Of a stretch of DNA of 38,735 nucleotides, positions 1 to 7,207 are shown in pieces. The DNA is taken from positions 1 to 38,735 of IMG/VR virus record IMGVR_UViG_3300010153_003776; one strand, 5' to 3'. Position 1 is the first letter of the stretch; every line of letters starts with the position of its first letter. This DNA comes from a virus. The notes below the pieces were generated by a model. It saw only the letters and a program-made list of their open reading frames with translations. It did not search any database and had not been told where the DNA came from. The position numbers and the translations under genes were made by a program.

Positions 1-1173
1 ATGATATTTGATGCCGGACAGATGGAACGACTTCTCCATCATCTCGGCTTCGACCATTATCCGCGAGCAATAGGGAACCCCCGTCAAGAGTTCGTTCACA
101 CGACTGACGAAATTTATCCCCGGCTCAGAAAGTGGGATGGTGGCGAATCATGCTTCATCTCAACCGCAGGCTACGACAACATCGTCCATGAGGTCGGAGG
201 TAAGAAGGCCCCAAGGACCGTCGTCCATGAGATGACCTTCTTCGATTTCGACCACGAGACAAAACCGGAGAATGCGTTTGCTGATGCCCAGCGATTATCT
301 CAGTTCTTGCGGAAGATGGACATAGCACATTGGGTTCAGTATTCCGGGTCGAAGGGCTACCATTTGTTCATCATTCACAAACCGACCCGCTTCAAGTTTG
401 AACATACCGATGGTTCAGCGGACGCGCTCAAGACTCTCATCAATCAGACTCAGACTCACCTTTCGAAAACTCTCGGCTTGAACACACTCGACGAACAGAC
501 GACGGGGGACCCGAAGAGGCTTTGTCGAATTCCATTCACTCGCCATGTGAACAGGTTCGGAGATTCTTCGGGGCGAATTGCTCTTCCTGTGGAAGTGGAA
601 AAACTTGACGAAATCTCACACGAGGAAGTCGAGAAGTCAGCCTATCGAGCCCAATACTTTCTGCCGGACATTCCCGGTAGGAAAATTTCGCTTGCGGCGT
701 TTATCGAAGAACTCGGTATCGAACTCCACCGGCCCGAGACTCAGATTCGGGATATTATCGGCGTGGACTACGAGACATACGGCGGCGCTGATGTGTTCAT
801 GTCGAGTCTGAACTATCGCTGTCCCGGGGTGGTGAACGAACTCAAGAGAAGGAACCCACCACATAACGCAAGGGTTTTCAGCGCTCTCTTCGCCAAGTCT
901 TTGGGATATTCGCCCGACAAGTTTGAGGAAGTTTGGCAAGAGATGGGACAGACGGTCGGCTATGTGGACCTACACAATACCGAACATCGGCTCTATCAAA
1001 TCTCAACTCTCTTCGACAATCCTCGCTATCGCGCATTCCCGAATTGCACGACGCTCAAGAAGAAGGGCTGTTGTATAGGTGAAACTTGCCCGCGCTGGAA
1101 AGCGTTTATGGGGGTGGGCGAGCAGGTCCCTACAATCAAGAGAACATGGAGGAAGAAGCGTGCCAGCGAATAA
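1..1173 (+). CDS. Archaeo-eukaryotic primase, PriS catalytic domain fused to PriL-like Fe-S domain
   Basis: Synthesises primers for DNA replication. Residues ~1-200 look like the PriS catalytic core: FDFD at 81-84 supplies the paired metal-binding Asp, SGSKGYH at 115-121 matches the nucleotide-binding sGxxGxH motif, and D164 followed by RLCRIPFTRH (173-182) matches the third-Asp region usually followed by RLIRLPxSLH. The C-terminal half (~265-370) resembles the PriL C-terminal domain, with Cys274, Cys349, Cys357/358 and Cys363 spaced like its four 4Fe-4S ligands, a helical stretch after the first Cys and a tyrosine-containing segment before the last three. Archaea normally use two subunits; single-chain fusions are known, for example in Nanoarchaeum. 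The ATG is at base 1, so an upstream extension cannot be excluded. It overlaps the downstream nuclease gene by 14 nt. The primase call is firm; the PriL assignment rests on motif spacing alone. Confidence 0.88.
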   Translation: MIFDAGQMERLLHHLGFDHYPRAIGNPRQEFVHTTDEIYPRLRKWDGGESCFISTAGYDNIVHEVGGKKAPRTVVHEMTFFDFDHETKPENAFADAQRLSQFLRKMDIAHWVQYSGSKGYHLFIIHKPTRFKFEHTDGSADALKTLINQTQTHLSKTLGLNTLDEQTTGDPKRLCRIPFTRHVNRFGDSSGRIALPVEVEKLDEISHEEVEKSAYRAQYFLPDIPGRKISLAAFIEELGIELHRPETQIRDIIGVDYETYGGADVFMSSLNYRCPGVVNELKRRNPPHNARVFSALFAKSLGYSPDKFEEVWQEMGQTVGYVDLHNTEHRLYQISTLFDNPRYRAFPNCTTLKKKGCCIGETCPRWKAFMGVGEQVPTIKRTWRKKRASE

Positions 1174-2020
1174 GAAACCCCGATTCGAAAAGATACTCAC
1201 GACCGTTGAAACCCTTGCCGAGTGGGAGCAAGGGTCGCCGAACCTCGGTGAGATGTTGGGTATGTTCCGTTTTTTGAGCGCCCGAATAGAGGAAGAGATT
1301 CAGAACCCCGAAGTATTGAGCCCAATAGATTGCTACGATGTGCGACAGCGAATCGGAGAAAGAATTCTGAACGAAATGATGACTCGTCATCGGCGAGTGG
1401 ACCATCGAGAACATTGGACGATGCTCGGCTATCTCGGCGAATTGGGTTTTGAGGTAGTCCACCTTGATACGGGCGAGGGCGATATGAATACTCGCCGGGT
1501 CGCAATCGAAAGGAAGGAGGACGATTTGGTTCCAAGTCTTTTTGACGACAGGCGACTGAGGCAATTGAGCGCCATGCGCGAAGAGGCTGAGTTCTCGTAT
1601 CTCGTCGTCACGAAGTCCTACTCAGAAATCAAGAAGGGATTACAGGAGCGCCAAGTCTCAGACAAGATTCTGACTTCGTTCATCGCCAGCCTATGCGCGG
1701 TCGGCTACCCACCGGTTTTCATCGGCGACCGATACGACGCCTCTCAAGTTATTCATTCCATAGTCGGGAAGATTGAGGACGACAATCATCGTCTGTATAT
1801 TCCACGACCGAAGGGCGCAAGCCCGAATGCGTTTAGGGATGCGATGATTGAAGCGCTCCCCCGAATCGGAGCGAAGACAAGGCGCAAACTCGTCAAGGAG
1901 TTCGGCTCCATCTCCGGGCTATGCCAAGCGTCAGTCGAAGACATGGCGAGCATCGAGGGAATCGGCAAAGCGACCGCTGAGAAGATTCACAAATGTCTTC
2001 ATCAGAAGAATGGAAAATGA
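1160..2020 (+). CDS. XPF/ERCC4-family structure-specific nuclease with C-terminal HhH2
   Basis: Likely cuts branched or 3'-flap DNA during replication and repair. Residues ~85-205 form an ERCC4 nuclease domain: G107-D108, then VAIERK (114-119), D121/D122 and the DDRRLRQL segment (129-136). The usual signature is GDx(n)ERKx3D; here only two residues seem to separate ERK from the Asp preceding LV. Residues ~231-282 are a tandem helix-hairpin-helix domain (PRIGAKTRRKL, then ASIEGIGKATAEKI). No helicase domain is present, so it is of the short archaeal type. I start it at GTG 1160 because GGAGG lies 7 nt upstream; a longer GTG start at 1079 would add 27 residues shadowing the primase. It overlaps the primase gene by 14 nt and so is probably co-translated. 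No C-terminal PIP box is visible. Confidence 0.87.
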   Translation: MPANKKPRFEKILTTVETLAEWEQGSPNLGEMLGMFRFLSARIEEEIQNPEVLSPIDCYDVRQRIGERILNEMMTRHRRVDHREHWTMLGYLGELGFEVVHLDTGEGDMNTRRVAIERKEDDLVPSLFDDRRLRQLSAMREEAEFSYLVVTKSYSEIKKGLQERQVSDKILTSFIASLCAVGYPPVFIGDRYDASQVIHSIVGKIEDDNHRLYIPRPKGASPNAFRDAMIEALPRIGAKTRRKLVKEFGSISGLCQASVEDMASIEGIGKATAEKIHKCLHQKNGK

Positions 2021-2082
2021 TTGATTTTTGAGAAGAGGATTTTGGGGCGTCTTCATTAAGGCAGGTAGGCCGTTAAGCCAAT

Positions 2083-2160
2083 ATGCCCCCAAATGTCCTT
2101 GTTGTCGGATTTGATACTCGCGGGTCTAAGTTATTTTGCAGTTGCACTTCTATTCCATAG
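2083..2160 (+). CDS. Possible leaderless 25-aa ORF
   Basis: The ATG at 2083 sits 27 nt after the start of TTAAG in a promoter-like element (TTCATTAAG, 2052-2060), nearly the same distance as at the RFC-S gene. The ORF encodes 25 residues beginning MPPNVLVVGFD and containing a CSC motif. No homology is recognised and no second line of coding evidence exists. It could instead be the 5' end of a non-coding RNA. Confidence 0.22.
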   Translation: MPPNVLVVGFDTRGSKLFCSCTSIP

Positions 2161-2403
2161 GGGTGTTATTCAGACCGGGCTTTCTAACCCAGCCGCCGTG
2201 GTCGCTTCACTCGCCTGCTTTGTTTGCAGGTCCGTTCGCCACGAAACCCGTCGCTCTCCAAGGGGGCTTCCCCCTCAGAATGTTCTCATTCCTCTTCCCG
2301 GGGCTCGATGACCCCACCCGAGTCTCGCTCGGACATTTGATGGGAGGGGCTATCACTATATGAATGTTTTGGTTCTCTCAATGTTCCTGTTTATGTTCGA
2401 AAA

Positions 2404-2479
2404 CCGGAAATCCAACATCACTTGCACGGTAATTTGGGTTCGCTTGCATGGCCGTAATCCGGAAGCCGAACATCACTTG
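2404..2479 (+). repeat. Two 21-nt direct repeats, 55-nt period
   Basis: CCGGAAATCCAACATCACTT (2404-2423) and CCGGAAGCCGAACATCACTT (2459-2478) differ at three positions, and both are followed by G. The pair ends about 15 nt before the TATA box of the RFC-S gene, so it could bind a regulator or an initiator protein. Confidence 0.6.
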
Positions 2480-2490
2480 ACCGGAAGCGA

Positions 2491-2509
2491 TTTCATTAAG
2501 AAGGTGGGG
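2491..2509 (+). promoter_or_regulatory. Type A promoter of the RFC-S gene
   Basis: TTTCATTAAGAAGGTGGGG. The TATA-like TTAAG begins 28 nt before ATG 2524 and GGTGGGG begins 21 nt before it. This matches the leaderless arrangement seen at several other genes in the window. Confidence 0.65.
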
Positions 2510-2523
2510 ACGGAGTGGGGACT

Positions 2524-3546
2524 ATGTGGATAGAGTCGTTCAGACCTCAGACTCTTGACGACATTGTTGGTCAAGAACACATCACCCGCCGGATTCGATA
2601 CATGATTGACGAACTCCATCGAGAGGGGAATGATGGCGCGTGGCCACACATGATGTTCGCAGGTCCAGCCGGAGTCGGGAAGACTTCGATGGCTGTTGCC
2701 ATGATGCGTTCACTCTTCGGCGACGATTGGTCGATGAACTACATCGAACTGAATGCGTCTGACTCTCGGAGCATCAACGACATTCGTGGGGCCGTCAAGG
2801 ACTTCGCACGAAAGGGAGTCATGGGCGTCTATCTCGTGGATGGGAAGCCCACCGCAATTCCGTTTAATGTGGTATTCCTTGACGAATGCGACAACCTAAC
2901 TCCGGACGCACAGGCGGCACTTCGCAGAATCATGGAGCGATTCTCAAAGCAGACTCGGTTCGTTCTGTCGTGCAACTATCCTCACCAAATCATCGACCCC
3001 ATCAAAGACAGGTGCGCGTTCAGCGACACCCGGTTCACTCCGATACCAGCGAAGACAATCTATCGCGCTCTCAAGAATGTAGTCGAGAAGGAGGAAGTCG
3101 AGATAACGCCGGAGGCATTGAAGGCAGTTGCGAAATACTCCAAGGGTTCGATGCGGAAGGCGCTGAACTTTCTGTTCTCCGCAACAAGGGTCCCGGGCGA
3201 AGCCACGATTGAAGATGTGAAAGAACTCGTTGCCGAACTTGACGACGACAACATGAGACAACTTCTGAGCCTTGCGTATGCGGCGTCCGAGGCTGAGGGA
3301 ACGAAGCAATCGAACTATCTCCGTAAGTGCGATGAGATGGTGGATTCATACGGCGAGCGCGGGGTGAGCGGCGTGGAAATTTTGGACGCGATTTATTCCT
3401 CAGTGTCCAAAGATGAGCGGCTACCAGCCGGGGTTAAGCGAAATGTATTCAAACATCTCGGACAGGCCATCTTCCAATGTGCGGCGGCTCAAGACGATAT
3501 TCTCGCCGTGAAGGTCTTCGTAAGGAGGGTTGCGCTTGAGTCGTGA
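2524..3546 (+). CDS. rfcS: Replication factor C small subunit (clamp loader AAA+ ATPase)
   Basis: Loads the sliding clamp onto primed DNA. The N-terminus MWIESFRPQTLDDIVGQ is the RFC box. Walker A GPAGVGKT is at 47-54, Walker B FLDECD at 118-123, and the SRC-like motif with its Arg finger at 161-164 reads KDRC instead of the usual SRC. The collar-type helical domain fills ~230-340, a normal family length. I start at ATG 2524, not GTG 2515: the family begins MW.E.(Y/F)RP, and the ATG has the typical distance to the promoter. The partner large subunit is probably the gene at 8570; no sliding clamp gene is present here. The stop codon overlaps the next gene. Confidence 0.95.
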   Translation: MWIESFRPQTLDDIVGQEHITRRIRYMIDELHREGNDGAWPHMMFAGPAGVGKTSMAVAMMRSLFGDDWSMNYIELNASDSRSINDIRGAVKDFARKGVMGVYLVDGKPTAIPFNVVFLDECDNLTPDAQAALRRIMERFSKQTRFVLSCNYPHQIIDPIKDRCAFSDTRFTPIPAKTIYRALKNVVEKEEVEITPEALKAVAKYSKGSMRKALNFLFSATRVPGEATIEDVKELVAELDDDNMRQLLSLAYAASEAEGTKQSNYLRKCDEMVDSYGERGVSGVEILDAIYSSVSKDERLPAGVKRNVFKHLGQAIFQCAAAQDDILAVKVFVRRVALES

Positions 3547-3829
3547 GGGGAGAGAGTCACTACCGGAACGAAAGAAGATTGTGTTCCTCCATCGTGTTGG
3601 TAAATTATGGGACCGGGACGATAATCAACAAATCCTACAGACCGTGGTTGAGCGGCTTGAAATGGGAATCGCAACCTACGGTCATGGCTTCCGGAAGGAC
3701 GACGACACTCGTCAGTTCGGAACCGAGAAGGACACATGGGTTGAGATGGGATTAGAAGAGGCGCTTGACCTCAGTCTGTATCTGACTGCGGAATTGCTTC
3801 GCATGAAGGATGAACGGGCGAGAGAATGA
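3536..3829 (+). CDS. Small protein, possibly MazG/NTP-pyrophosphohydrolase-like
   Basis: A 97-residue acidic protein. Its C-terminal half holds a helix with EEALDLSLYLTAELLRM, resembling the ExxD helix of phage dNTP pyrophosphohydrolase-like proteins of the all-alpha NTPase superfamily, preceded by a YGHGFR segment as in such phage proteins. Only one acidic helix is visible, so the enzymatic role is tentative. The TTG at 3536 is preferred because GGAGG (3524-3528) lies 7 nt upstream; a TTG at 3530 is also in frame. It overlaps the end of the RFC-S gene by 11 nt and shares ATGA with the next gene, placing it in the replication operon, where clean-up of dNTPs would make sense. Confidence 0.7.
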   Translation: MSREGRESLPERKKIVFLHRVGKLWDRDDNQQILQTVVERLEMGIATYGHGFRKDDDTRQFGTEKDTWVEMGLEEALDLSLYLTAELLRMKDERARE

Positions 3830-4008
3830 GAGCGCATAGAAAACCCGGGGATGCGAAGAAGAGACAAGAGAGCGGGTTTGCTATGGCGAAATGGAGCAGG
3901 GCGCGACGAATGTGTCGTCAGTGTAGGAAGAAGAGGAACCTCGCTTGGGACCCGGAACATATTCTATGCTACGAATGCAAATACCCGAACGCTTCCGACC
4001 TTGCTTAA
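3826..4008 (+). CDS. Small zinc-ribbon protein
   Basis: A 60-residue basic protein with CRQC (30-33) and CYEC (48-51), a CxxC-x14-CxxC zinc ribbon, preceded by a Lys/Arg-rich N-terminus. Small ribbons of this kind usually bind nucleic acid or partner proteins; no specific function can be assigned. The start ATG overlaps the previous stop as ATGA. The TAA stop lies inside the TATA box of the PolB promoter. An internal ATG at 3883 would give a shorter form that keeps both CxxC pairs. Confidence 0.75.
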   Translation: MRAHRKPGDAKKRQESGFAMAKWSRARRMCRQCRKKRNLAWDPEHILCYECKYPNASDLA

Positions 4009-4018
4009 GTAGGTGGGG
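4005..4018 (+). promoter_or_regulatory. Type A promoter of the PolB gene
   Basis: TTAAGTAGGTGGGG. TTAA starts 29 nt and GGTGGGG 22 nt before ATG 4034, giving a predicted leaderless mRNA. Confidence 0.65.
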
Positions 4019-4033
4019 AACCCGTCTTCCGGT

Positions 4034-5917
4034 ATGGAGACTGAGCCGCACTTAATCGTCGATGTGTTCTATCGAGAGACTGAGCAACCGAAGTCACTCA
4101 CAACCTATCTCCGATTGAAGACCCTTGACGGTCAGACCCGAACCCTTGGCGTCACCAATTGCGTTCCGAGGTTTTGGACAGAAGTCAATCAAGGGACTCA
4201 GCCCAAAATGAAATCAATCACCGGCGAAGACCTTTGGGAAGTTCGCTGTGAACTGCCGTCAGAAATCAAGGGACTCGCCGCTGAGAACTACCCGCATTAT
4301 TGCGCCGATGTTCGTTGGGCGAATTTGGCCCGCTGGATTTACGGATGGACCACGGTTATTGAGGTCAATAGTTCGATTCAATGGAAGGAAGGAATTGGAA
4401 TCGGGAGAACCAAGGACATTCGACCAAGCGAAATCCCGCCCGACAAATTCGAACTTGATACGCTTTGGTTCGACATTGAGACTGAGGACTCGCTTGATAC
4501 GGAGGGGACCGATGGCAGAATAGTCAGTATTGCCTTCTTGCGTCCCGATGGAGCGCATGAAATCGGGACTTGCCACTCCACCAGCCCGAGGCAGGTGAAG
4601 CGCTTCATGCAGTCTCAGAAGGCATTGGAGAGCGTCGTTGAACACACGGAGCCTATACCTCCCGTGGAGGGTGATGTAATCGTTCAGAACTTCGACCAAA
4701 TTGACGAGGACGAAAGAGAGGCGCACCTCCTATGGTGGTTCCAAAGGCGGCTTGAGGAAATCAATCCCGATGTGCTGGCTGGTCAGAATATCAAGGACTA
4801 CGATATTCCGTATCTCATCAATCGGTGCAAGAATCAGAATCGGGCGATGCTCTCCCGGCACGGAGGCAAACCCCCCGTTCATCATCGCTACCCGGGAATG
4901 TGGATTCTCAAACAAAGAGTTCTGTTCGATTCAAAACTTGCCTACGCCGAGCAAGTTCGAGGGGCGGCGGCAACAACCGGCCGAGCATCCCTGTCGTGGA
5001 TGGCGACTTCGGAACTTGGCTACGGGAAGGTCCCTCGCACGCGCATAACAGAATTGATGAAGCGCGACCCAATGATGCTGGCTGTCTATAATGCGTGGGA
5101 TAATGTCTGTGCGGAACGGGTTTGCACCAAACTTGACCTCGTGAATTTCTATCTCATCAAGACCGGCTTTCACAATTCGACACTCCGGAATTCTCACACG
5201 AACATGATGTTGATTGAGGACATGATGGGACACCTTCTGATGGAAGAAGGCAAAGTCATGCCATCGGTTGCTGTCGTGCGCGAGAGAACCAAGGGCGAAA
5301 TCGAACAGGGCGGTCATGTGATGGATGCCCCGGTCGGCGTATGGAAGAACGCATTCGAACTTGATAACTCAATGGAATATCCATCAGCCATTATCTCGGG
5401 CAACTTCTCCCCCGACACGGCAGTCGAGCCCGCAGAAGAATATCCGTATGAGGTCACAATCACTCCGGCCGGTCGAGTCTATCGACGGGACTTTGAAGGC
5501 ATCATGCCCCGGGTTCTCCGGTCGCTTGCTGAACTCCGAAGGAAGACCCAGCAACAGATGAGGGAGACTGACGACCCAAACTTGGCGGCAGTTCTCAATC
5601 AGAAGCAACGGGTCATCAAGGAGAATATGAATTCGTGGTATGGTGTGCTGGGCTCGGGAACTACATCGAAGACGAAGGGCAGACCATTCCGTCTGACCGC
5701 ACCGGGCATCGGAAGTGATGTGACCGAGATAGCGAGAATTCACAACGATTGGAACAAGGACCATCTCAACAAATGGACACTCGGGTTTGATGAAAAACTT
5801 GGCGTGATGCCCCAAGGGTCAGAAGGCTTCCAACTGAAATTCACAACTCTCTATCAAGACACGGACTCGTGCAAGGTCGCAATCGAGAATCACGATGAGG
5901 CAGAAGAAGCCGTGTGA
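4034..5917 (+). CDS. polB: Family B DNA polymerase, exonuclease and palm part (ends at in-frame TGA)
   Basis: Replicative polymerase. The 3'-5' exonuclease motifs are present: Exo I FDIE with D147/E149, Exo II N252...Y256-D257, Exo III Y352...D356. Polymerase motif A is D444-NSMEYPS (an unusual version of DxxSLYPS), motif B K529...N533-SWYG, motif C YQDTDS with D609/D611. The reading frame then meets TGA at 5915-5917, but it continues open in the same frame through thumb-like sequence to 6628. The total would be about 863 residues, normal for the family. A single C-to-T change (CGA to TGA), sequencing error, readthrough or a true split gene are all possible. ATG 4034 is chosen over GTG 4013, which lies inside the promoter motif. 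TGA serves as an ordinary stop in many neighbouring genes. Confidence 0.93.
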   Translation: METEPHLIVDVFYRETEQPKSLTTYLRLKTLDGQTRTLGVTNCVPRFWTEVNQGTQPKMKSITGEDLWEVRCELPSEIKGLAAENYPHYCADVRWANLARWIYGWTTVIEVNSSIQWKEGIGIGRTKDIRPSEIPPDKFELDTLWFDIETEDSLDTEGTDGRIVSIAFLRPDGAHEIGTCHSTSPRQVKRFMQSQKALESVVEHTEPIPPVEGDVIVQNFDQIDEDEREAHLLWWFQRRLEEINPDVLAGQNIKDYDIPYLINRCKNQNRAMLSRHGGKPPVHHRYPGMWILKQRVLFDSKLAYAEQVRGAAATTGRASLSWMATSELGYGKVPRTRITELMKRDPMMLAVYNAWDNVCAERVCTKLDLVNFYLIKTGFHNSTLRNSHTNMMLIEDMMGHLLMEEGKVMPSVAVVRERTKGEIEQGGHVMDAPVGVWKNAFELDNSMEYPSAIISGNFSPDTAVEPAEEYPYEVTITPAGRVYRRDFEGIMPRVLRSLAELRRKTQQQMRETDDPNLAAVLNQKQRVIKENMNSWYGVLGSGTTSKTKGRPFRLTAPGIGSDVTEIARIHNDWNKDHLNKWTLGFDEKLGVMPQGSEGFQLKFTTLYQDTDSCKVAIENHDEAEEAV

Positions 5918-5965
5918 AAATTCACCGAGCAAGATGTAATCAATATCTCCGACCAACTCTCAATC

Positions 5966-6628
5966 ATGCTCAACGACACCTACGACGATTTCGTGAAGCA
6001 ATATCTCAATGTCGATAAGAACGAGTTTTTCCTCGTCAAGCGTGACGCCGCCTACGAACGCTACTTCTCTTGGGGAGTCAAGAAGCGATACGCCTACCGA
6101 CTGTTCGACGGAACTCAAGGACACCGAGGCGTGGAGATGCGCAGGTCGAGTGCGCCGACCGTAGTGAAGGAAGCCCAAGCCCGAATCTTCGACGCGATAC
6201 TCGATGGGGTCACACGAGAGGGCATCGTCAGAATCCTACGAACGATTCACAACGACATTATGGATGAAGAGATTACACCAGCAATTCACTTCGGGACTCC
6301 AATGGGAATGAAGACGAACACGACCCAGCAATTCAAAGCCGCCATGTGGAGCAACAAAAACTTGGGGACGGATTTCGATATTGGCGATAAGCCGGTGATT
6401 TATCTTGCTTCAAATACCCCCAAGGGTTTGCCTTCTAACAAGGTGGTCGCATTAGAATACTCGGAGAAGCCCGAAGACCACGGCGTCATCGTGGACAGGC
6501 AACGGTCATTCGACAAGCACTTCAAAGCGAGCGCGTCGTGGAAATCCATTCTGTCCGCATTCGGAACTTCATGGGAGAACGCATTGGCCGGGGTCCATCT
6601 CGGCAACTTCGACGGGTGGTTTGAATGA
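5966..6628 (+). CDS. polB: Family B DNA polymerase, C-terminal thumb part (same frame, downstream of TGA)
   Basis: This 220-residue stretch continues the PolB frame after the TGA at 5915-5917; 16 sense codons separate that TGA from ATG 5966. It contains WGVKKRYAY (residues ~36-44), the KKRY motif that follows motif C in archaeal and viral family B polymerases, and ends with thumb-like helices. No ribosome-binding site or promoter of the type seen elsewhere precedes ATG 5966, so independent translation is not obviously supported. Split PolB proteins with a C-terminal piece of about this size are known in Methanothermobacter, so a functional two-chain enzyme is conceivable. The end overlaps the next gene by ATGA. 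Confidence 0.85.
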   Translation: MLNDTYDDFVKQYLNVDKNEFFLVKRDAAYERYFSWGVKKRYAYRLFDGTQGHRGVEMRRSSAPTVVKEAQARIFDAILDGVTREGIVRILRTIHNDIMDEEITPAIHFGTPMGMKTNTTQQFKAAMWSNKNLGTDFDIGDKPVIYLASNTPKGLPSNKVVALEYSEKPEDHGVIVDRQRSFDKHFKASASWKSILSAFGTSWENALAGVHLGNFDGWFE

Positions 6629-7098
6629 CTAACCCGACGAACACAACCCAAGCGACGAGAATCTATCACGCCCTAAAGGGCGCTCCATTCAACATGACGC
6701 ATTGGCAAGCCGCATGGCTGATGAAGATGTTCTTCGCAGAACTGCCGGGCATGGAAGGGACTCTATGGAGAGAGGCGGCAAAGGACAGGGAGTATTGGCG
6801 ATTGGCTTCTGAGATTGTCGCCGCGCTGGCGATGCGCCGTGACCCGGTTCACTCGGGGAAGGTAATCCTCAACGAAATTTGGCCGCGTTATCCAAACCAA
6901 ATTCCCGAAGCAAGTTTTACGACAGCCAAGAGCGCAGTAAAGTTGGTTGCCGAGGCTATGGAGTTCAATACCCAACAGAAGAGGAAGTGTTTGCAGATTG
7001 TCGAACCGATTTTGCGGTGGGAACGAAAGCAAGCCGAACTCATGTGGGACGACCGAATGATTGCCTCATGGTTGAAAGTCAAAGGATTGAGGAAGTGA
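6625..7098 (+). CDS. Hypothetical protein, mostly helical
   Basis: 157 residues, not recognised. It begins MTNPTNTTQATRIYHAL and appears all-helical, with a Trp-rich segment (THWQAAWLMKMFF, ~25-37) and a basic C-terminus (LKVKGLRK). No Cys pairs, signal peptide or nucleotide-binding motif are visible. The ATG shares ATGA with the end of the PolB frame, so it is probably co-translated and may serve replication. It is the last gene of this operon, followed by a type B promoter. Confidence 0.75.
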   Translation: MTNPTNTTQATRIYHALKGAPFNMTHWQAAWLMKMFFAELPGMEGTLWREAAKDREYWRLASEIVAALAMRRDPVHSGKVILNEIWPRYPNQIPEASFTTAKSAVKLVAEAMEFNTQQKRKCLQIVEPILRWERKQAELMWDDRMIASWLKVKGLRK

Positions 7099-7109
7099 AT
7101 CATTGATAC

Positions 7110-7160
7110 ACCGGAACATTAATAAGCAACCTCGTGTTGGCTTAGACCGTAGGGTATAGC
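7110..7160 (+). promoter_or_regulatory. Type B promoter and 5' leader of the MoxR-type gene
   Basis: ACCGGAACATTAATAAG at 7110-7126 combines a BRE-like block with a TATA box; after 12 nt comes a 22-nt block (7139-7160) beginning GGCTTAGACCG. Both blocks recur identically, with identical spacing, at 9439-9489. Transcription probably starts near 7145-7150, leaving a leader of about 60 nt that ends in GGAG 8 nt before ATG 7208. Confidence 0.7.
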
Positions 7161-7207
7161 GGAGAACCGGCGAGCCCGACCAAAACGAAAAAAACGGAGA
7201 GAAAAAT

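Larger units (their letters stand above)
2021..2523 (+). other. Intergenic region with promoters, direct repeat and hairpin potential
   Basis: About 500 nt without a convincing gene. It contains a TATA-like TTCATTAAG at 2052-2060, a possible stem pairing TTTGGGG (~2041-2047) with CCCCAAA (~2087-2093), a short G5-CTT-C5 hairpin near 2260-2275, a direct repeat at 2404-2479 and the RFC-S promoter at 2491-2509. I looked for a tRNA on both strands and found no T-arm or acceptor pairing. A transcript from the 2052 promoter could be a small RNA or encode the tiny ORF at 2083. Confidence 0.6.

Noticed and set aside
4013-4033. GTG start for PolB and similar GTG starts at 2515, 16017, 28529 and 35346
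   Set aside because: Most of these GTGs lie inside the GGTGGG promoter element (those at 2515 and 28529 lie just downstream of it); the downstream ATG has constant spacing and fits family N-termini better.
5915-5917. TGA as tryptophan, selenocysteine or evidence of an altered code
   Set aside because: TGA ends many other genes in the window, tryptophan is encoded by TGG throughout, and no selenocysteine context or family precedent exists at this site.
5900-5970. Intein or self-splicing intron in PolB
   Set aside because: The sequence around the TGA aligns as continuous polymerase with no insertion of the required length.
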